Positions 28,069 to 36,662 of a stretch of DNA of 64,000 bases are shown piece after piece (the first letter of the stretch is position 1; the number at the start of each line of letters is the position of its first letter). Both the position numbers and the translations under genes were made by a program. Source of the DNA: an uncultured Christensenella sp. (lineage in GTDB: Bacteria > Bacillota_A > Clostridia > Christensenellales > Borkfalkiaceae); contig CAJTTC010000004.1 of assembly GCA_910579295.1 (NCBI GenBank), forward strand, positions 1 to 64,000, read 5' to 3'. Under the pieces are notes generated by a model. That model did not search any database. It was given only the letters and a program-made list of their open reading frames with translations, and was not told the origin of the DNA.

Positions 28069-29253
28069 ATGGTTAAATTTGCATATGCCGACGGGCAAAA
28101 AATTTGCGTGTACGACGGCGAAAAGACAACCGAATATAATAGCGGATACATAGAGCGCTATAAGCAGAGCGCCGAAAACGCGCGCCGTTCGACCGAGTGG
28201 AAGAGAAGCGGCGAGGGAGCAATGTTTCGCGGCGACGCCACGTATGAGAACAGCGGGGAAGAAGCCTTCGACTGCTCGATAAGCGGCGTATATCCCACGG
28301 CAAACAGCGATTGGATCGTCTATTCGTTCATTCTCAATTCGACTTCGGGAATATACAAAAAGTGCCTTACCGACGAGAAATCGCCCGAAACGCACGTAAT
28401 AAATTCCAACAATCTCACGTTCGGCGGCGGTATGATTAACTGCACGAACAACACTCTCGCGGTGTCCTTGAAGCGCGGATATTACAACGCCGACATTGCG
28501 CTCTTCGACCTTGAAAGCGGCGACTATAAGAGCCTTACGGACGGCGACACTTTGGATATTGACCCCTGCATATGCCCCGACGACTGCAATATAATCTACT
28601 TTTCCTCGCGCGGGGCGGGCAGGGACGGAAAGGGCGGTTTTGTCGAGTTTTCGCCGTCCGCAATCTGCAAGCTCGACTTAAACGCAATGACCGTCGACGA
28701 GGTGCTTTCCTCGCCAAAATACAACTACTACAAGCCGGTGGTGCACGGCGGCAAGCTGTACGCAATCAAAGCGCCCGTAAAGGAAAAGAGAGGCAACCCG
28801 TTGCTCGAAATAATTCTTATCCCGTGGCGCATTTTGCAGGGCATAGCAAGCTTTATCAATATATTCGTGACGGCAACCACGGGCAAAAGCCTGACGGAGG
28901 GCGGCTCAAATCCCGCCAAGGGTAAGAACTACGACAGCAGAAAGATAGAGATTGCGGGCAACCTCATCGACGTGGACAAACAGCTCAAAAAGAACGCCTC
29001 GAAAAGGGACAGCGATTACGGCTTTATTCCCAAAAGCTGGGAGCTTATCGAAGTGGATAGCGGCAAGGTGATAAAGAGCGGCATAGGCGACTTCGATATT
29101 ACCGACGACGGCACGGTTATTGCGACTAACGGCAAGAGGATATTCGCCATTAAAGACGGCAAGTGCAAAAAGGTGTGCAACGCCGAGTACTGCATAAAGG
29201 TGAGCTGCGCGCATTCCGCGGCAGTAAAATCCAACGAACCTTTCGCGTTTTAA
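28069..29253 (+). CDS. Cytoplasmic beta-propeller-like protein of unknown function
   Basis: The 394-residue protein has no signal peptide. TolB/WD40-like blade patterns recur (SGDYKSLTDGDTLDIDPCI; CPDDCNIIYFSSRG; DDGTVIATNGKRIFAIKDGK). A hydrophobic stretch (LLEIILIPWRILQGIASFI) near the middle could be a membrane-associated helix or an internal loop. It starts 12 bp after tsaD without a strong ribosome site, which suggests translational coupling. I do not recognise a named family. The final residues are Cys-rich (KCKKVCNAEYCIKVSC). Confidence 0.7.
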   Translation: MVKFAYADGQKICVYDGEKTTEYNSGYIERYKQSAENARRSTEWKRSGEGAMFRGDATYENSGEEAFDCSISGVYPTANSDWIVYSFILNSTSGIYKKCLTDEKSPETHVINSNNLTFGGGMINCTNNTLAVSLKRGYYNADIALFDLESGDYKSLTDGDTLDIDPCICPDDCNIIYFSSRGAGRDGKGGFVEFSPSAICKLDLNAMTVDEVLSSPKYNYYKPVVHGGKLYAIKAPVKEKRGNPLLEIILIPWRILQGIASFINIFVTATTGKSLTEGGSNPAKGKNYDSRKIEIAGNLIDVDKQLKKNASKRDSDYGFIPKSWELIEVDSGKVIKSGIGDFDITDDGTVIATNGKRIFAIKDGKCKKVCNAEYCIKVSCAHSAAVKSNEPFAF

Positions 29254-29354
29254 ATAAAAAAATTAATCTTGCCTTACGCCTTGCATTAAGCGGGGCGGCG
29301 CGACGGGCAGTGCCGAAACGGGGGAAATATAATTTTAATTCGGCATAAATTCGC

Positions 29355-29383
29355 TTTACTTTTTTAAAGCGTTTTTATATAAT
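29355..29383 (+). promoter_or_regulatory. Promoter for the ileS T-box transcript
   Basis: TTTACT (29355-29360) and TATAAT (29378-29383) are 17 bp apart. A 7-bp inverted repeat (CGCTTTA/TAAAGCG, 29352-29371) followed by T residues overlaps it and could instead end the upstream operon. Confidence 0.6.
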
Positions 29384-29439
29384 TGAATAGTAAAAATTTA
29401 AATCAGAGGCGTTTATAAAGGACAACGCCGCAAACGGAC

Positions 29440-29649
29440 AGGCTTTACAGAGAGCGCACGGCAGGTGTAAGTGCGCAGGCGGCTTTTGCGGATATCACCT
29501 TTCAGCCCGCCCGCAGAACGGCTTTTTTAAGGCTCATTAAGCGGCGCGCGGATTCGTAACCCGTCACAAGTTACGGCAAATGTCAGTTTGTTTTGGTGGT
29601 TAATAAGCACTTTTTTACGGAGTGTCCGAAACGGATACTTCGTTTTTTT
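29440..29649 (+). ncRNA. T-box riboswitch, isoleucine specifier
   Basis: The leader has the T-box landmarks: AGAGAG (29449-29454) and GTGTAAG in Stem I, and a specifier loop GATATCACC whose ATC (29494-29496) encodes isoleucine. A TGGT-containing antiterminator word follows at 29594-29597; UGGU can pair with the ACCA end of an A73 tRNA such as tRNA-Ile. The terminator is an 11-bp stem (29618-29628 with 29632-29642, two G-U pairs) followed by seven T. Uncharged tRNA-Ile would favour read-through into ileS. The canonical 3' part of the T-box sequence is diverged. Confidence 0.8.
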
Positions 29650-29672
29650 ATATTATTTTCGAGGTGATGTCA

Positions 29673-32600
29673 ATGTACAAAAAGGTAGACACGTCGTTGA
29701 ATTTCGTGGAAAGAGAAAAGGAAATCATAAAATTCTGGAAAGACAACGGCGTATTTGAAAAGAGTATAGCCAAAAACGAGGGCGCGGAGGAGTTTTCATT
29801 CTACGACGGTCCTCCCACGGCTAACGGTAAGCCGCACATAGGTCACATTTTAACGCGCGTAATGAAGGATATTATCCCGCGCTATCAGACAATGAAGGGC
29901 AAGCACGTTTTAAGAAAGGCGGGCTGGGATACGCACGGTCTGCCCGTCGAATTGGAGGTTGAAAAGCTTCTCGGCATAGACGGCAAGCCGCAGATAGAGA
30001 GCTACGGTATAGAGCCCTTTATCAAGCAGTGCAAGCAGTCCGTATGGAAGTACAAGGGCGAGTGGGAGAAAATGAGCGACCGCGTCGGCTATTGGGTTGA
30101 TATGGACAATCCCTACGTCACCTACGACGACAAGTATATCGAGAGCGAGTGGTGGGCGCTCAAAGAAATTCACAAGAAGGGCTTGCTCTATAAGGGGCAC
30201 AAAATAGTCCCCTATTGCCCACGTTGCGGCACGGCTCTCTCCTCGCACGAGGTTGCGCAGGGCTATAAGACGGTAAAGGAAAATTCGGCGGTTGCCCGCT
30301 TCAAGGTAAAGGGCTGTAAAAACCGCTATATATTGGCTTGGACGACTACGCCCTGGACGTTGCCCTCGAACGTGGCTCTGTGTATGAATCCCGACGAACC
30401 CTACGTCGAGATATCGGCTGACGGGGTTGACTATATAATGGCGGAGGCGCTTGTTTCCCGCTTCTTCGAGGAATATAAGGTTGTAGACAGAAAGCTCGGC
30501 AAGGAGTGGGAGGGGCTTGAATACGAGCCGCTGTTCCCCGAAACGACGGCGGAAATCGCCCGCATATCCCCCGCAAGCGCGCCGTTAATGGCACACTTTG
30601 TTGTTTGCGACAGCTACGTAACAATGGGCGACGGCACGGGCGTCGTGCACATTGCGCCCGCGTTCGGCGAGGACGACTATAAGGTTGGCAAGCGTTACGG
30701 TCTGCCCGTCGTTCAGCTTGTAAACGAAAGGGGATGCTTCGACGAGAGGTTTGAAAGCTTAAACGGCGTATTCGCCAAAAAAGCCGACAAATCCATTTTG
30801 GACAGATTGGAAAAGGAGGGCACTCTGTTTAAGGTGCTTCCCTTCGAGCACGATTATCCCCACTGCTGGCGGTGCGACACGCCGCTTCTGTACTACGCGC
30901 GTTCGAGTTGGTTTATCGCCGTTACAAAGGTTAAGGAGCAGATAATCGCCTCAAACCGTTCGGTAAATTGGATGCCCGACACCATAAAAGAGGGCAGAAT
31001 GGGCAATTTCCTTGAAAACGTTATAGATTGGGGACTTTCGCGCGACAGGTATTGGGGCACGCCCCTGCCCGTATGGGTCTGTCCCGATTGCGGCGAAATC
31101 GAGGTTATAGGCTCTAAGGCGGAATTAAAGGAAAAGTGCGGAATATCCGCCGAAAAAGATATCGAGCTGCATCGCCCTTATCTCGACAACCTGACGTGCA
31201 AGTGCCCGAAGTGCGGCGGACTTATGAAGAGGACGCCCGAAGTCATCGACTGTTGGTTCGATTCCGGTTCAATGCCTTTCGCGCAGTATCACTACCCGTT
31301 TGAAAATGCGGAAACGTTCCAAAAGACTTTCCCCGCCGATTTTATATCGGAGGCGGTCGACCAAACGCGCGGTTGGTTCTATACGCTGCTTGTAATCAAC
31401 ACTATACTTTTCGGCAAAGCGCCCTTTAAAAATTGCATAGTTCTGGGGCACGTCAACGACAAAAACGGCATAAAGATGTCCAAGCACAAGGGCAACGTCG
31501 TCGACCCGTGGAGCGTTCTCGACAAGCAGGGCGCGGACGCGGTTCGTTGGTATTTCTACACGGGCTCCGCTCCCTGGCTTCCCTCCCGCTTCTACGAAGA
31601 GGCGGTGTCCGAGGCTCAACGTAAATATATAGGCACGCTGTGGAACGCATACGCATTCTTTACGCTGTACGCCGATATCGACAAGTACGACCCGTCGGAA
31701 TACAGCGTCGGTAAGTGCAAGCTTACGCTTATGGATAAGTGGATTTTGTCAAAGCTCAATTCGCTTGTCAAGCTTGTCGACGAGCATTTGGCGAGGTACG
31801 AAATAACCGAGAGCTCCCGCGCAATGGGCGAGTTCTGCGACGTTCTTTCCAATTGGTACATTCGCCGCGGGCGCGAACGCTATTGGGGCAGCGAGATGAC
31901 CGACGACAAAGCGGCGGCGTATACCACGCTGTACGTTTCGCTTGTCACTCTCGCCAAAATTTCCGCGCCCTATACTCCGTTCATATCGGAAATGATTTAT
32001 CAGAATTTAGTGCCCGCTTTCTTCAAGGGTGAGCCCAAGTCCGTGCACCTCTGCGCGTTCCCCGTGGCGGATAAGGCGCTTATCGACAGTAAGCTGGAAG
32101 CGGCTATGGACGGGGTTATGGACATAGTTGTTTTAGGCAGAGCGGCGCGCAATGCGGGCAACCTCAAAAACCGTCAGCCGCTTGCTGAAATGATAGTCGT
32201 CACCAATCGCGAGCTGTCGCTGTCCGACGAGGAAATCTCCGTAATTTTGGATGAGCTCAACGTCAAAAAGCTTACAAAATCGGACGACGCGGACAAGTTC
32301 ATAAGCTATAAATTAAAGCCGCAGTTAAAGACGTTAGGACCTAAGTACGGCAAAAAGCTGGGCGCGATTTCGGCGTTCCTCGCTTCGTGCAATGCGGAAG
32401 AGGTGGTCGCGGCGGTAAAGGACGGCGGCGCGTACGAATTGCCCGATCTGGGCGTATCGCTGTTTGCCGAGGACTTACAGATATTGACCGAGAGCGCAAA
32501 GGGCTACGTTGCGGCGGCGGACAAGGGCATAACCGTTGCTCTCGACACCGCGCTCACCGACGCGCTTATTGACGAGGGCGTAGAGCGCGAGCTCATTTCC

Positions 32601-32819
32601 AAGATTCAGAATATGAGGAAGGAAGCGGGCTTCGAGGTTACCGACCGTATCGAAATCTATTTCACTGCGGAGGGCAGAGCGGCAAAGATTTTGCGCGCGG
32701 GTACGTTCGCAACCGCCGTGCTTGCCGGTAAGGCGGAAGAGGGCGCGCGCGACGGCTTTACCAGGGAGCTTTCGATAAACGGCGAAAAGGCAACGCTGAC
32801 GCTGATAAAAGTAAAATAA
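29673..32819 (+). CDS. ileS: Isoleucyl-tRNA synthetase, type 2
   Basis: The 1048-residue class I synthetase starts at ATG 29673, seven bases after GAGGTG. Upstream ATGs at 29622 and 29667 lie in the T-box terminator or too close to the ribosome site. The HIGH motif is PHIGH (residues 54-58) and the KMSKS motif is KMSKH (601-605). The catalytic core signature is GWDTHGLPVELEVEK, and the editing domain lies in between. Paired Cys motifs (CPDCGEIE; CKCPKCGG) lie in an inserted segment. The long form without the usual C-terminal zinc finger matches the eukaryote-like IleRS2 group, which is typically less sensitive to mupirocin. Confidence 0.94.
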   Translation: MYKKVDTSLNFVEREKEIIKFWKDNGVFEKSIAKNEGAEEFSFYDGPPTANGKPHIGHILTRVMKDIIPRYQTMKGKHVLRKAGWDTHGLPVELEVEKLLGIDGKPQIESYGIEPFIKQCKQSVWKYKGEWEKMSDRVGYWVDMDNPYVTYDDKYIESEWWALKEIHKKGLLYKGHKIVPYCPRCGTALSSHEVAQGYKTVKENSAVARFKVKGCKNRYILAWTTTPWTLPSNVALCMNPDEPYVEISADGVDYIMAEALVSRFFEEYKVVDRKLGKEWEGLEYEPLFPETTAEIARISPASAPLMAHFVVCDSYVTMGDGTGVVHIAPAFGEDDYKVGKRYGLPVVQLVNERGCFDERFESLNGVFAKKADKSILDRLEKEGTLFKVLPFEHDYPHCWRCDTPLLYYARSSWFIAVTKVKEQIIASNRSVNWMPDTIKEGRMGNFLENVIDWGLSRDRYWGTPLPVWVCPDCGEIEVIGSKAELKEKCGISAEKDIELHRPYLDNLTCKCPKCGGLMKRTPEVIDCWFDSGSMPFAQYHYPFENAETFQKTFPADFISEAVDQTRGWFYTLLVINTILFGKAPFKNCIVLGHVNDKNGIKMSKHKGNVVDPWSVLDKQGADAVRWYFYTGSAPWLPSRFYEEAVSEAQRKYIGTLWNAYAFFTLYADIDKYDPSEYSVGKCKLTLMDKWILSKLNSLVKLVDEHLARYEITESSRAMGEFCDVLSNWYIRRGRERYWGSEMTDDKAAAYTTLYVSLVTLAKISAPYTPFISEMIYQNLVPAFFKGEPKSVHLCAFPVADKALIDSKLEAAMDGVMDIVVLGRAARNAGNLKNRQPLAEMIVVTNRELSLSDEEISVILDELNVKKLTKSDDADKFISYKLKPQLKTLGPKYGKKLGAISAFLASCNAEEVVAAVKDGGAYELPDLGVSLFAEDLQILTESAKGYVAAADKGITVALDTALTDALIDEGVERELISKIQNMRKEAGFEVTDRIEIYFTAEGRAAKILRAGTFATAVLAGKAEEGARDGFTRELSINGEKATLTLIKVK

Positions 32820-32868
32820 ACCGCCCCGCGGTGCAATTTTGAAAACCCGTTACGGCATTAAATTAAAT

Positions 32869-32898
32869 AAACGCTCATAGTTTATACTGTGAGCGTTT
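32869..32898 (+). terminator. Hairpin ending ileS and covering the feoA start
   Basis: A 12-bp stem (AAACGCTCATAG, 32869-32880, with 32887-32898; one G-U) closes the loop TTTATA and leads into TTTTTGATTT. It is a good intrinsic terminator for ileS. The feoA GTG start (32889-32891) lies in its right arm. It could alternatively be a metal-regulator operator, given its palindromic form. Confidence 0.7.
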
Positions 32899-33110
32899 TT
32901 GATTTAAAGAAAGGGGAAGAGGCTGAAATTGTTTCCGTTGCGGTAGACGGCGCGGCGGGCGAAAGGCTTACTTCTCTCGGTGTAAAGAGCGGACGGAGCG
33001 TAAAGGTAATCGCCTTTTCGCTCTTTTCGGGCAGCGTGTTAATCGGGGTGGGGTACAACCGCATAGCCGTAAGGCGGTCGGTGGCACAGAAAATAGAGGT
33101 GGCGAAGTGA
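32889..33110 (+). CDS. feoA: Ferrous iron transport protein A
   Basis: The 73-residue SH3-like cytoplasmic partner of FeoB has the pattern LKKGEEAEIVSVAVDGAAGERLxSLGVKSG, ending with the YNRIAVRRSVAQKIEV strand. The only start that keeps the family N terminus is GTG 32889. No Shine-Dalgarno site is visible and the codon sits inside a stable hairpin. Its stop overlaps the feoB GTG as GTGA, so the two are translated together. Confidence 0.88.
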   Translation: MSVFDLKKGEEAEIVSVAVDGAAGERLTSLGVKSGRSVKVIAFSLFSGSVLIGVGYNRIAVRRSVAQKIEVAK

Positions 33111-34807
33111 TTAAGTTGCGTAAATTAAACGCTTCGGCAAAGGGAGCGGAGGCGGCTAAAAACTTTACCGTAGTGCTTGCGGGCAACCCCAATGCGGGTA
33201 AAACCACGCTGTTTAACGCGCTCACAAAGAGCCATTTAAAGACGGGCAATTTTCACGGAGTAACCACGGCCCCCGCGCAAAAGGCGGTCGGCGGCATAAC
33301 CTATTGCGACGTGCCCGGAATGTACTCCTTCAATTCGTACACTATGGAGGAGGGGAGCGCGTTTGAACGTGCAAAGACCGCCGACCTCATAATAAACGTC
33401 GTCGACGCAACCACGTTAGAGAGCTCGCTGAATTTGACGGAGCGCTTAAAAAAGCTCAACCCGAACACCGTAGTGTATCTGACCAAGCTCAACGCGTTGA
33501 AGAGGCGCGGCGGCTGGGTGGACGAGGAAAAACTTTCGCAAAATCTCGGCTTGCCCGTGCTGTCGTGCGGGGCTAAGGAACTTAAAAAGCGGCTTGAAGA
33601 GGGCTTGTTCGATTTGCCGAAGCAAACTGCTCAAATGCCGTTAGATAAGGCATATTACGGGGGCAATTGTCAAATCGGCAAGGTTGAGCGGCTGTTTTAC
33701 AACAAGGCGTTCGCCCTGCTTTTCTTCATTGCCGCGCTCGTCTTTACTTTCTTTATCACCTTTCACCCCGCTATGCCGGGGGCGTACCTTAAAGGGCTGT
33801 GCGAAACGCTCATAGTCGACAAATTCGGCGGTTGGCTCGGCGGCGCGATAAGCAATCCGTTTCTGTCATCGTTTATCGTCGACGGCATAATAGGCGGAGT
33901 CGGCGGCGTGCTGTCGTTCATTCCGCAGATTACAATACTCTATCTTGTGCTCATTTTATTGGACGAGAGCGGGATTGCCTCCGCGCTTACGTTCGTCACG
34001 GACGGGCTCTTCGAAAAGGCGGGGCTGTCGGGCAGAGCGGCGTTTTCGCTTATATCGGGCTTCGGTTGCACCGCCGCGGCTATTTCGACAACGCGAGGCT
34101 ATTCCGAGGAGAACGCCCGCCGCAAGACAATCGCCGTACTGCCGTTCATTCCGTGCGGCGCGAAGATGCCCGTGTTTCTCACCTTTCTTTCGCCTCTCTT
34201 CAAAAACCCGTTTCCCGTCATCTGCATTCTGTACTTTGCAGGCGTAGCTCTTGCCATTTTGGTTTGCGCGATAGCAAAGGGGAAGGGCGAGGGACTGATC
34301 TCCGAGGTTACGCCCGTCGGTCTGCCGCAGATAAAGCAGACGTTAAAAAAGTTGTGTTTTCAGGTTAAATCGTTTATAATCAAAGTGACGACGTATGTGT
34401 TCGCCTTTTGCGCGGTAAGCTGGCTGTTGTCGCACGTCGGCTTTACGCAGGGCTTCTGCGCCCCGCAGGACAGCATTCTGGGCGTACTTTCGCGCGCGGT
34501 GGCATATCTGTTCTATCCTATGGGTATAACCGATTGGCGGCTCGCTTACGCCGCGCTCACGGGGTTTGCCGCCAAGGAAAACGTAGCGGCGACAATCGTT
34601 ATGCTCATACCCGAGGGGCTTTCGCTCGGATTAGCTCCGTCAATGGCGCTCTGCACGTTCTTTCTGCTCTGCCCCGCATGCGTCGCGGCGTTTGCTTCCT
34701 CTGTAAAGGAAATCGGCTTCAAGCGCACGCTTGCGTATAATCTTGCACAGCTTGCGGCGGCGTTTCTCGCGTCGTACCTCATTTATTTTATACTGTCTAT
34801 AATATGA
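33107..34807 (+). CDS. feoB: Ferrous iron transporter FeoB
   Basis: The 566-residue protein has an N-terminal G domain and a membrane permease. G1 is GNPNAGKT (26-33) and G3 is DVPG (68-71). The G4 position reads TKLN (126-129) instead of the usual N-x-x-D. The membrane part has about eight helices with the two conserved Cys-containing gates (ISGFGCTAAAISTTRGY and VLPFIPCGAKMPVFL). It is shorter than the 650-770 residues of many FeoB proteins, mainly in the region after the G domain. It overlaps feoA by 4 bp and the next gene by 4 bp. Confidence 0.93.
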   Translation: MIKLRKLNASAKGAEAAKNFTVVLAGNPNAGKTTLFNALTKSHLKTGNFHGVTTAPAQKAVGGITYCDVPGMYSFNSYTMEEGSAFERAKTADLIINVVDATTLESSLNLTERLKKLNPNTVVYLTKLNALKRRGGWVDEEKLSQNLGLPVLSCGAKELKKRLEEGLFDLPKQTAQMPLDKAYYGGNCQIGKVERLFYNKAFALLFFIAALVFTFFITFHPAMPGAYLKGLCETLIVDKFGGWLGGAISNPFLSSFIVDGIIGGVGGVLSFIPQITILYLVLILLDESGIASALTFVTDGLFEKAGLSGRAAFSLISGFGCTAAAISTTRGYSEENARRKTIAVLPFIPCGAKMPVFLTFLSPLFKNPFPVICILYFAGVALAILVCAIAKGKGEGLISEVTPVGLPQIKQTLKKLCFQVKSFIIKVTTYVFAFCAVSWLLSHVGFTQGFCAPQDSILGVLSRAVAYLFYPMGITDWRLAYAALTGFAAKENVAATIVMLIPEGLSLGLAPSMALCTFFLLCPACVAAFASSVKEIGFKRTLAYNLAQLAAAFLASYLIYFILSII

Positions 34808-35625
34808 AAAAATTTACAGCAACTCAACAAACAACGTTAAAGGATTTTACCGACGCAACTTACCCGCAGGGAAGTTTTGCGTTTAACGTCCTGCTCAAAA
34901 AGGGGGATATACGCGTCAACGGCGAACGGCGGCGCGCAAACTGCCCTGTAAGCGCAGGCGACGAAATCCTTTATTATACTACTGCCGCGCAGGAGGCTAA
35001 GCCCTCTCATACGGTCGTTTACGAGGATGAAAACATCATTGTCGCCGACAAATTCAGCGGCGTGTCGAGCGAGGGGCTTTTCTGTGAGCTTGCCTCGCGC
35101 GGCGATTATTTTCCCGTGCATAGGTTGGATAGAAACACGAGCGGGCTCATAGTGCTTGCAAGGAGCGCGGCGGCACAGGAGCAACTCATCGCGGCATTTA
35201 AAGAGCGCGCCGTTGAAAAAATCTATCTGTGCTTTGCGGGCAACAATTTCAAGCGCGAAAGCGGGATTTTAACCGATTATCTCGAAAAGGACGCGGCTAA
35301 AAATTCAGTGAAGATATACTCCGCGCCAGCGGCGGGCAGGGTTAAAATTATAACCGAGTACGCCGTTCAGAAAAGCTTCGGCGACTACGCCCTCGTAAAA
35401 ATTATCCTGCATACGGGCAAGACCCATCAGATACGCGCTCACCTTGCTTATATCGGCTGTCCCGTGCTCGGTGATACCAAGTACGGCAATTCCGCTCTCA
35501 ACAAAAAGTACAGGGCTACGAGGCAGATTTTAGTCGCGCACGACCTGCGTTTCAACATCTCGGGCGAGCTTGCGTACCTTAACGGCAAAACCTTTACAAG
35601 CGGCATTTTTCCCGCTCTGCCTTAA
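34804..35625 (+). CDS. RluA-family pseudouridine synthase with S4-like N terminus
   Basis: The 273-residue protein has an S4-like RNA-binding segment at residues 1-80 (FAFNVLLKKGDIRVNGERRR). The catalytic motif is HRLDRNTSGLIVLAR and the second family motif is HTGKTHQIRAHLAYIG. It is an RluC/RluD-type large-subunit rRNA pseudouridine synthase; the target position is not predictable. The start overlaps the feoB stop (ATGA). The pairing with feoAB is probably only transcriptional. Confidence 0.88.
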   Translation: MKKFTATQQTTLKDFTDATYPQGSFAFNVLLKKGDIRVNGERRRANCPVSAGDEILYYTTAAQEAKPSHTVVYEDENIIVADKFSGVSSEGLFCELASRGDYFPVHRLDRNTSGLIVLARSAAAQEQLIAAFKERAVEKIYLCFAGNNFKRESGILTDYLEKDAAKNSVKIYSAPAAGRVKIITEYAVQKSFGDYALVKIILHTGKTHQIRAHLAYIGCPVLGDTKYGNSALNKKYRATRQILVAHDLRFNISGELAYLNGKTFTSGIFPALP

Positions 35626-35675
35626 AAACTTAGAGGCAAACGCAGTCGGTAAATTTTTGACAAAATAAACGTTAT

Positions 35676-35777
35676 ATGATAGCAGTAGCCTGCTACACCG
35701 TTGACGAATATAACGACAAGTTTCTGCTTTTATCAAAGGGAATTATGTCTATCGAGGAGTTTTTCACCAAGAAGTAA
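35676..35777 (+). CDS. Possible 33-residue peptide
   Basis: A short frame (MIAVACYTVDEYNDKF at the start, ending EEFFTKK) runs from ATG 35676 to TAA 35777 and is followed 15 bp later by a very strong terminator. A TTGACA occurs just upstream at 35657, but the spacing to TATGAT is too short for a standard promoter and no ribosome site is visible. The frame could be a real small protein or the 3' remnant of a larger gene. Confidence 0.35.
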   Translation: MIAVACYTVDEYNDKFLLLSKGIMSIEEFFTKK

Positions 35778-35791
35778 AACACAATTAATTT

Positions 35792-35829
35792 AATGCGGCG
35801 ACAGAAAAAATTTTTCCGTCGCCGCATTT
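35792..35829 (+). terminator. Strong intrinsic terminator
   Basis: An 11-bp stem (AATGCGGCGAC, 35792-35802, with 35818-35828) encloses an A/T-rich inner region. It closes the transcript from feoAB and the pseudouridine synthase. Confidence 0.85.
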
Positions 35830-35907
35830 AGTATTTTCAGTAAAGCCGATTAAAATATTTAAACATTGCAAGCTGCGATATTCCAATACAAAAATCCGCA
35901 AGTTGTA

Positions 35908-36096
35908 TTATTTTAGAACCAACGCTTTCTTGGGACAGAAATCAGAGCATTTGCCGCATCTTATGCATTTATCGTGATTTATTGTAGGGGCTTCAAATCC
36001 ATTTTGCGTCAGTGCGCCGACGGGACACACTTTTACGGCAGGACAGGGATGGTTTTGCGGACAGTTGTCCTTAATCAGATTAAGTTTTTTTATCAT
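35908..36096 (-). CDS. Small 4Fe-4S ferredoxin-like protein
   Basis: The 62-residue protein starts at ATG 36094-36096 behind AACGGAG; the frame extends upstream, but that part is promoter sequence. The C-terminal half has a complete CxxCxxCxxxCP cluster motif (CIRCGKCSDFCPKKA). The N-terminal half has NHPCPAVKVCPVGAL, so two clusters or a partial second one are possible. It probably transfers electrons in the cytoplasm. It stands alone with its own promoter and marks the start of the accessory region. Confidence 0.85.
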   Translation of the reverse strand: MIKKLNLIKDNCPQNHPCPAVKVCPVGALTQNGFEAPTINHDKCIRCGKCSDFCPKKALVLK

Positions 36097-36123
36097 ATTA
36101 ACTCCGTTATGTGTATTAGCGTT

Positions 36124-36152
36124 ATTATAGCATAAATAGGAGCTCGACGCAA
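36124..36152 (-). promoter_or_regulatory. Promoter of the ferredoxin-like gene
   Basis: On the minus strand, TTGCGT (36147-36152) and TATAAT (36124-36129) are 17 bp apart, with TATGC before the -10. The same GCTATAAT form recurs at other accessory genes (37078, 50029 and 54843). Confidence 0.7.
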
Positions 36153-36192
36153 GTAGATAAAAGAGATAATTGTAACTCGTTGTACATATACA

Positions 36193-36233
36193 CAAAAAAA
36201 TGACTGACAAGATAGTTAGTCTTATCAGTCATT
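36193..36233 (-). terminator. Terminator repeat, copy 1
   Basis: A 14-bp stem (AATGACTGACAAGA with TCTTATCAGTCATT, one G-U) is followed on the minus strand by seven T. Nearly the same hairpin ends two other minus-strand accessory genes (60578-60611 and 61200-61237). Confidence 0.8.
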
Positions 36234-36332
36234 CTAGGCTAAATTGAAATTTAGCGGCGTGTCGCCGCAGCCGTGTATCTTTATTGCCGAGTGGCTTGAC
36301 TAACTTCGCCGCACGTCAAATTGAAATTTATA

Positions 36333-36662
36333 TTAGGTTGGATATGCACAACTGAAAGTATAAATGTAACTATCAAAACTAATATTCATTTTATATTTTT
36401 TGAATTGCGATTTCTTTTTTATCTTAAAGCCATTATTTGTAAGTAATCTATTTGATGCAATATTATCTTGTGCAACTTCCGCAGTTATTTCAATGCCACC
36501 ATTGTTGCGTATCCAAGTAACGATTAAAGTCAACAGTTCTGAACCAAATCTTTTTCTCCAATAGTTCTTATGAATACAATATCCTATATCAAATATTTCC
36601 TTTTTTTCGTCAGGGAAAATGCAAGCAGAACCTATTATTTCATTAGAACCGTTTACAACCAA
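36333..36662 (-). pseudogene. GNAT acetyltransferase, N-terminally truncated
   Basis: The 109-residue frame keeps the GNAT core: the strand before motif A (IFDIGYCIHKNYW), the acetyl-CoA-binding turn region (RKRFGSELLTLIVTWIRN), and the motif B helix with NIASNRLLTNNGFK. The first two helices and strands of a normal 150-180 residue GNAT are missing. The frame begins at a TTG, with an in-frame stop two codons upstream, and overlaps the 3' end of the XRE gene by 20 bp. This suggests a deletion or recombination junction near 36655-36665. Confidence 0.65.
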
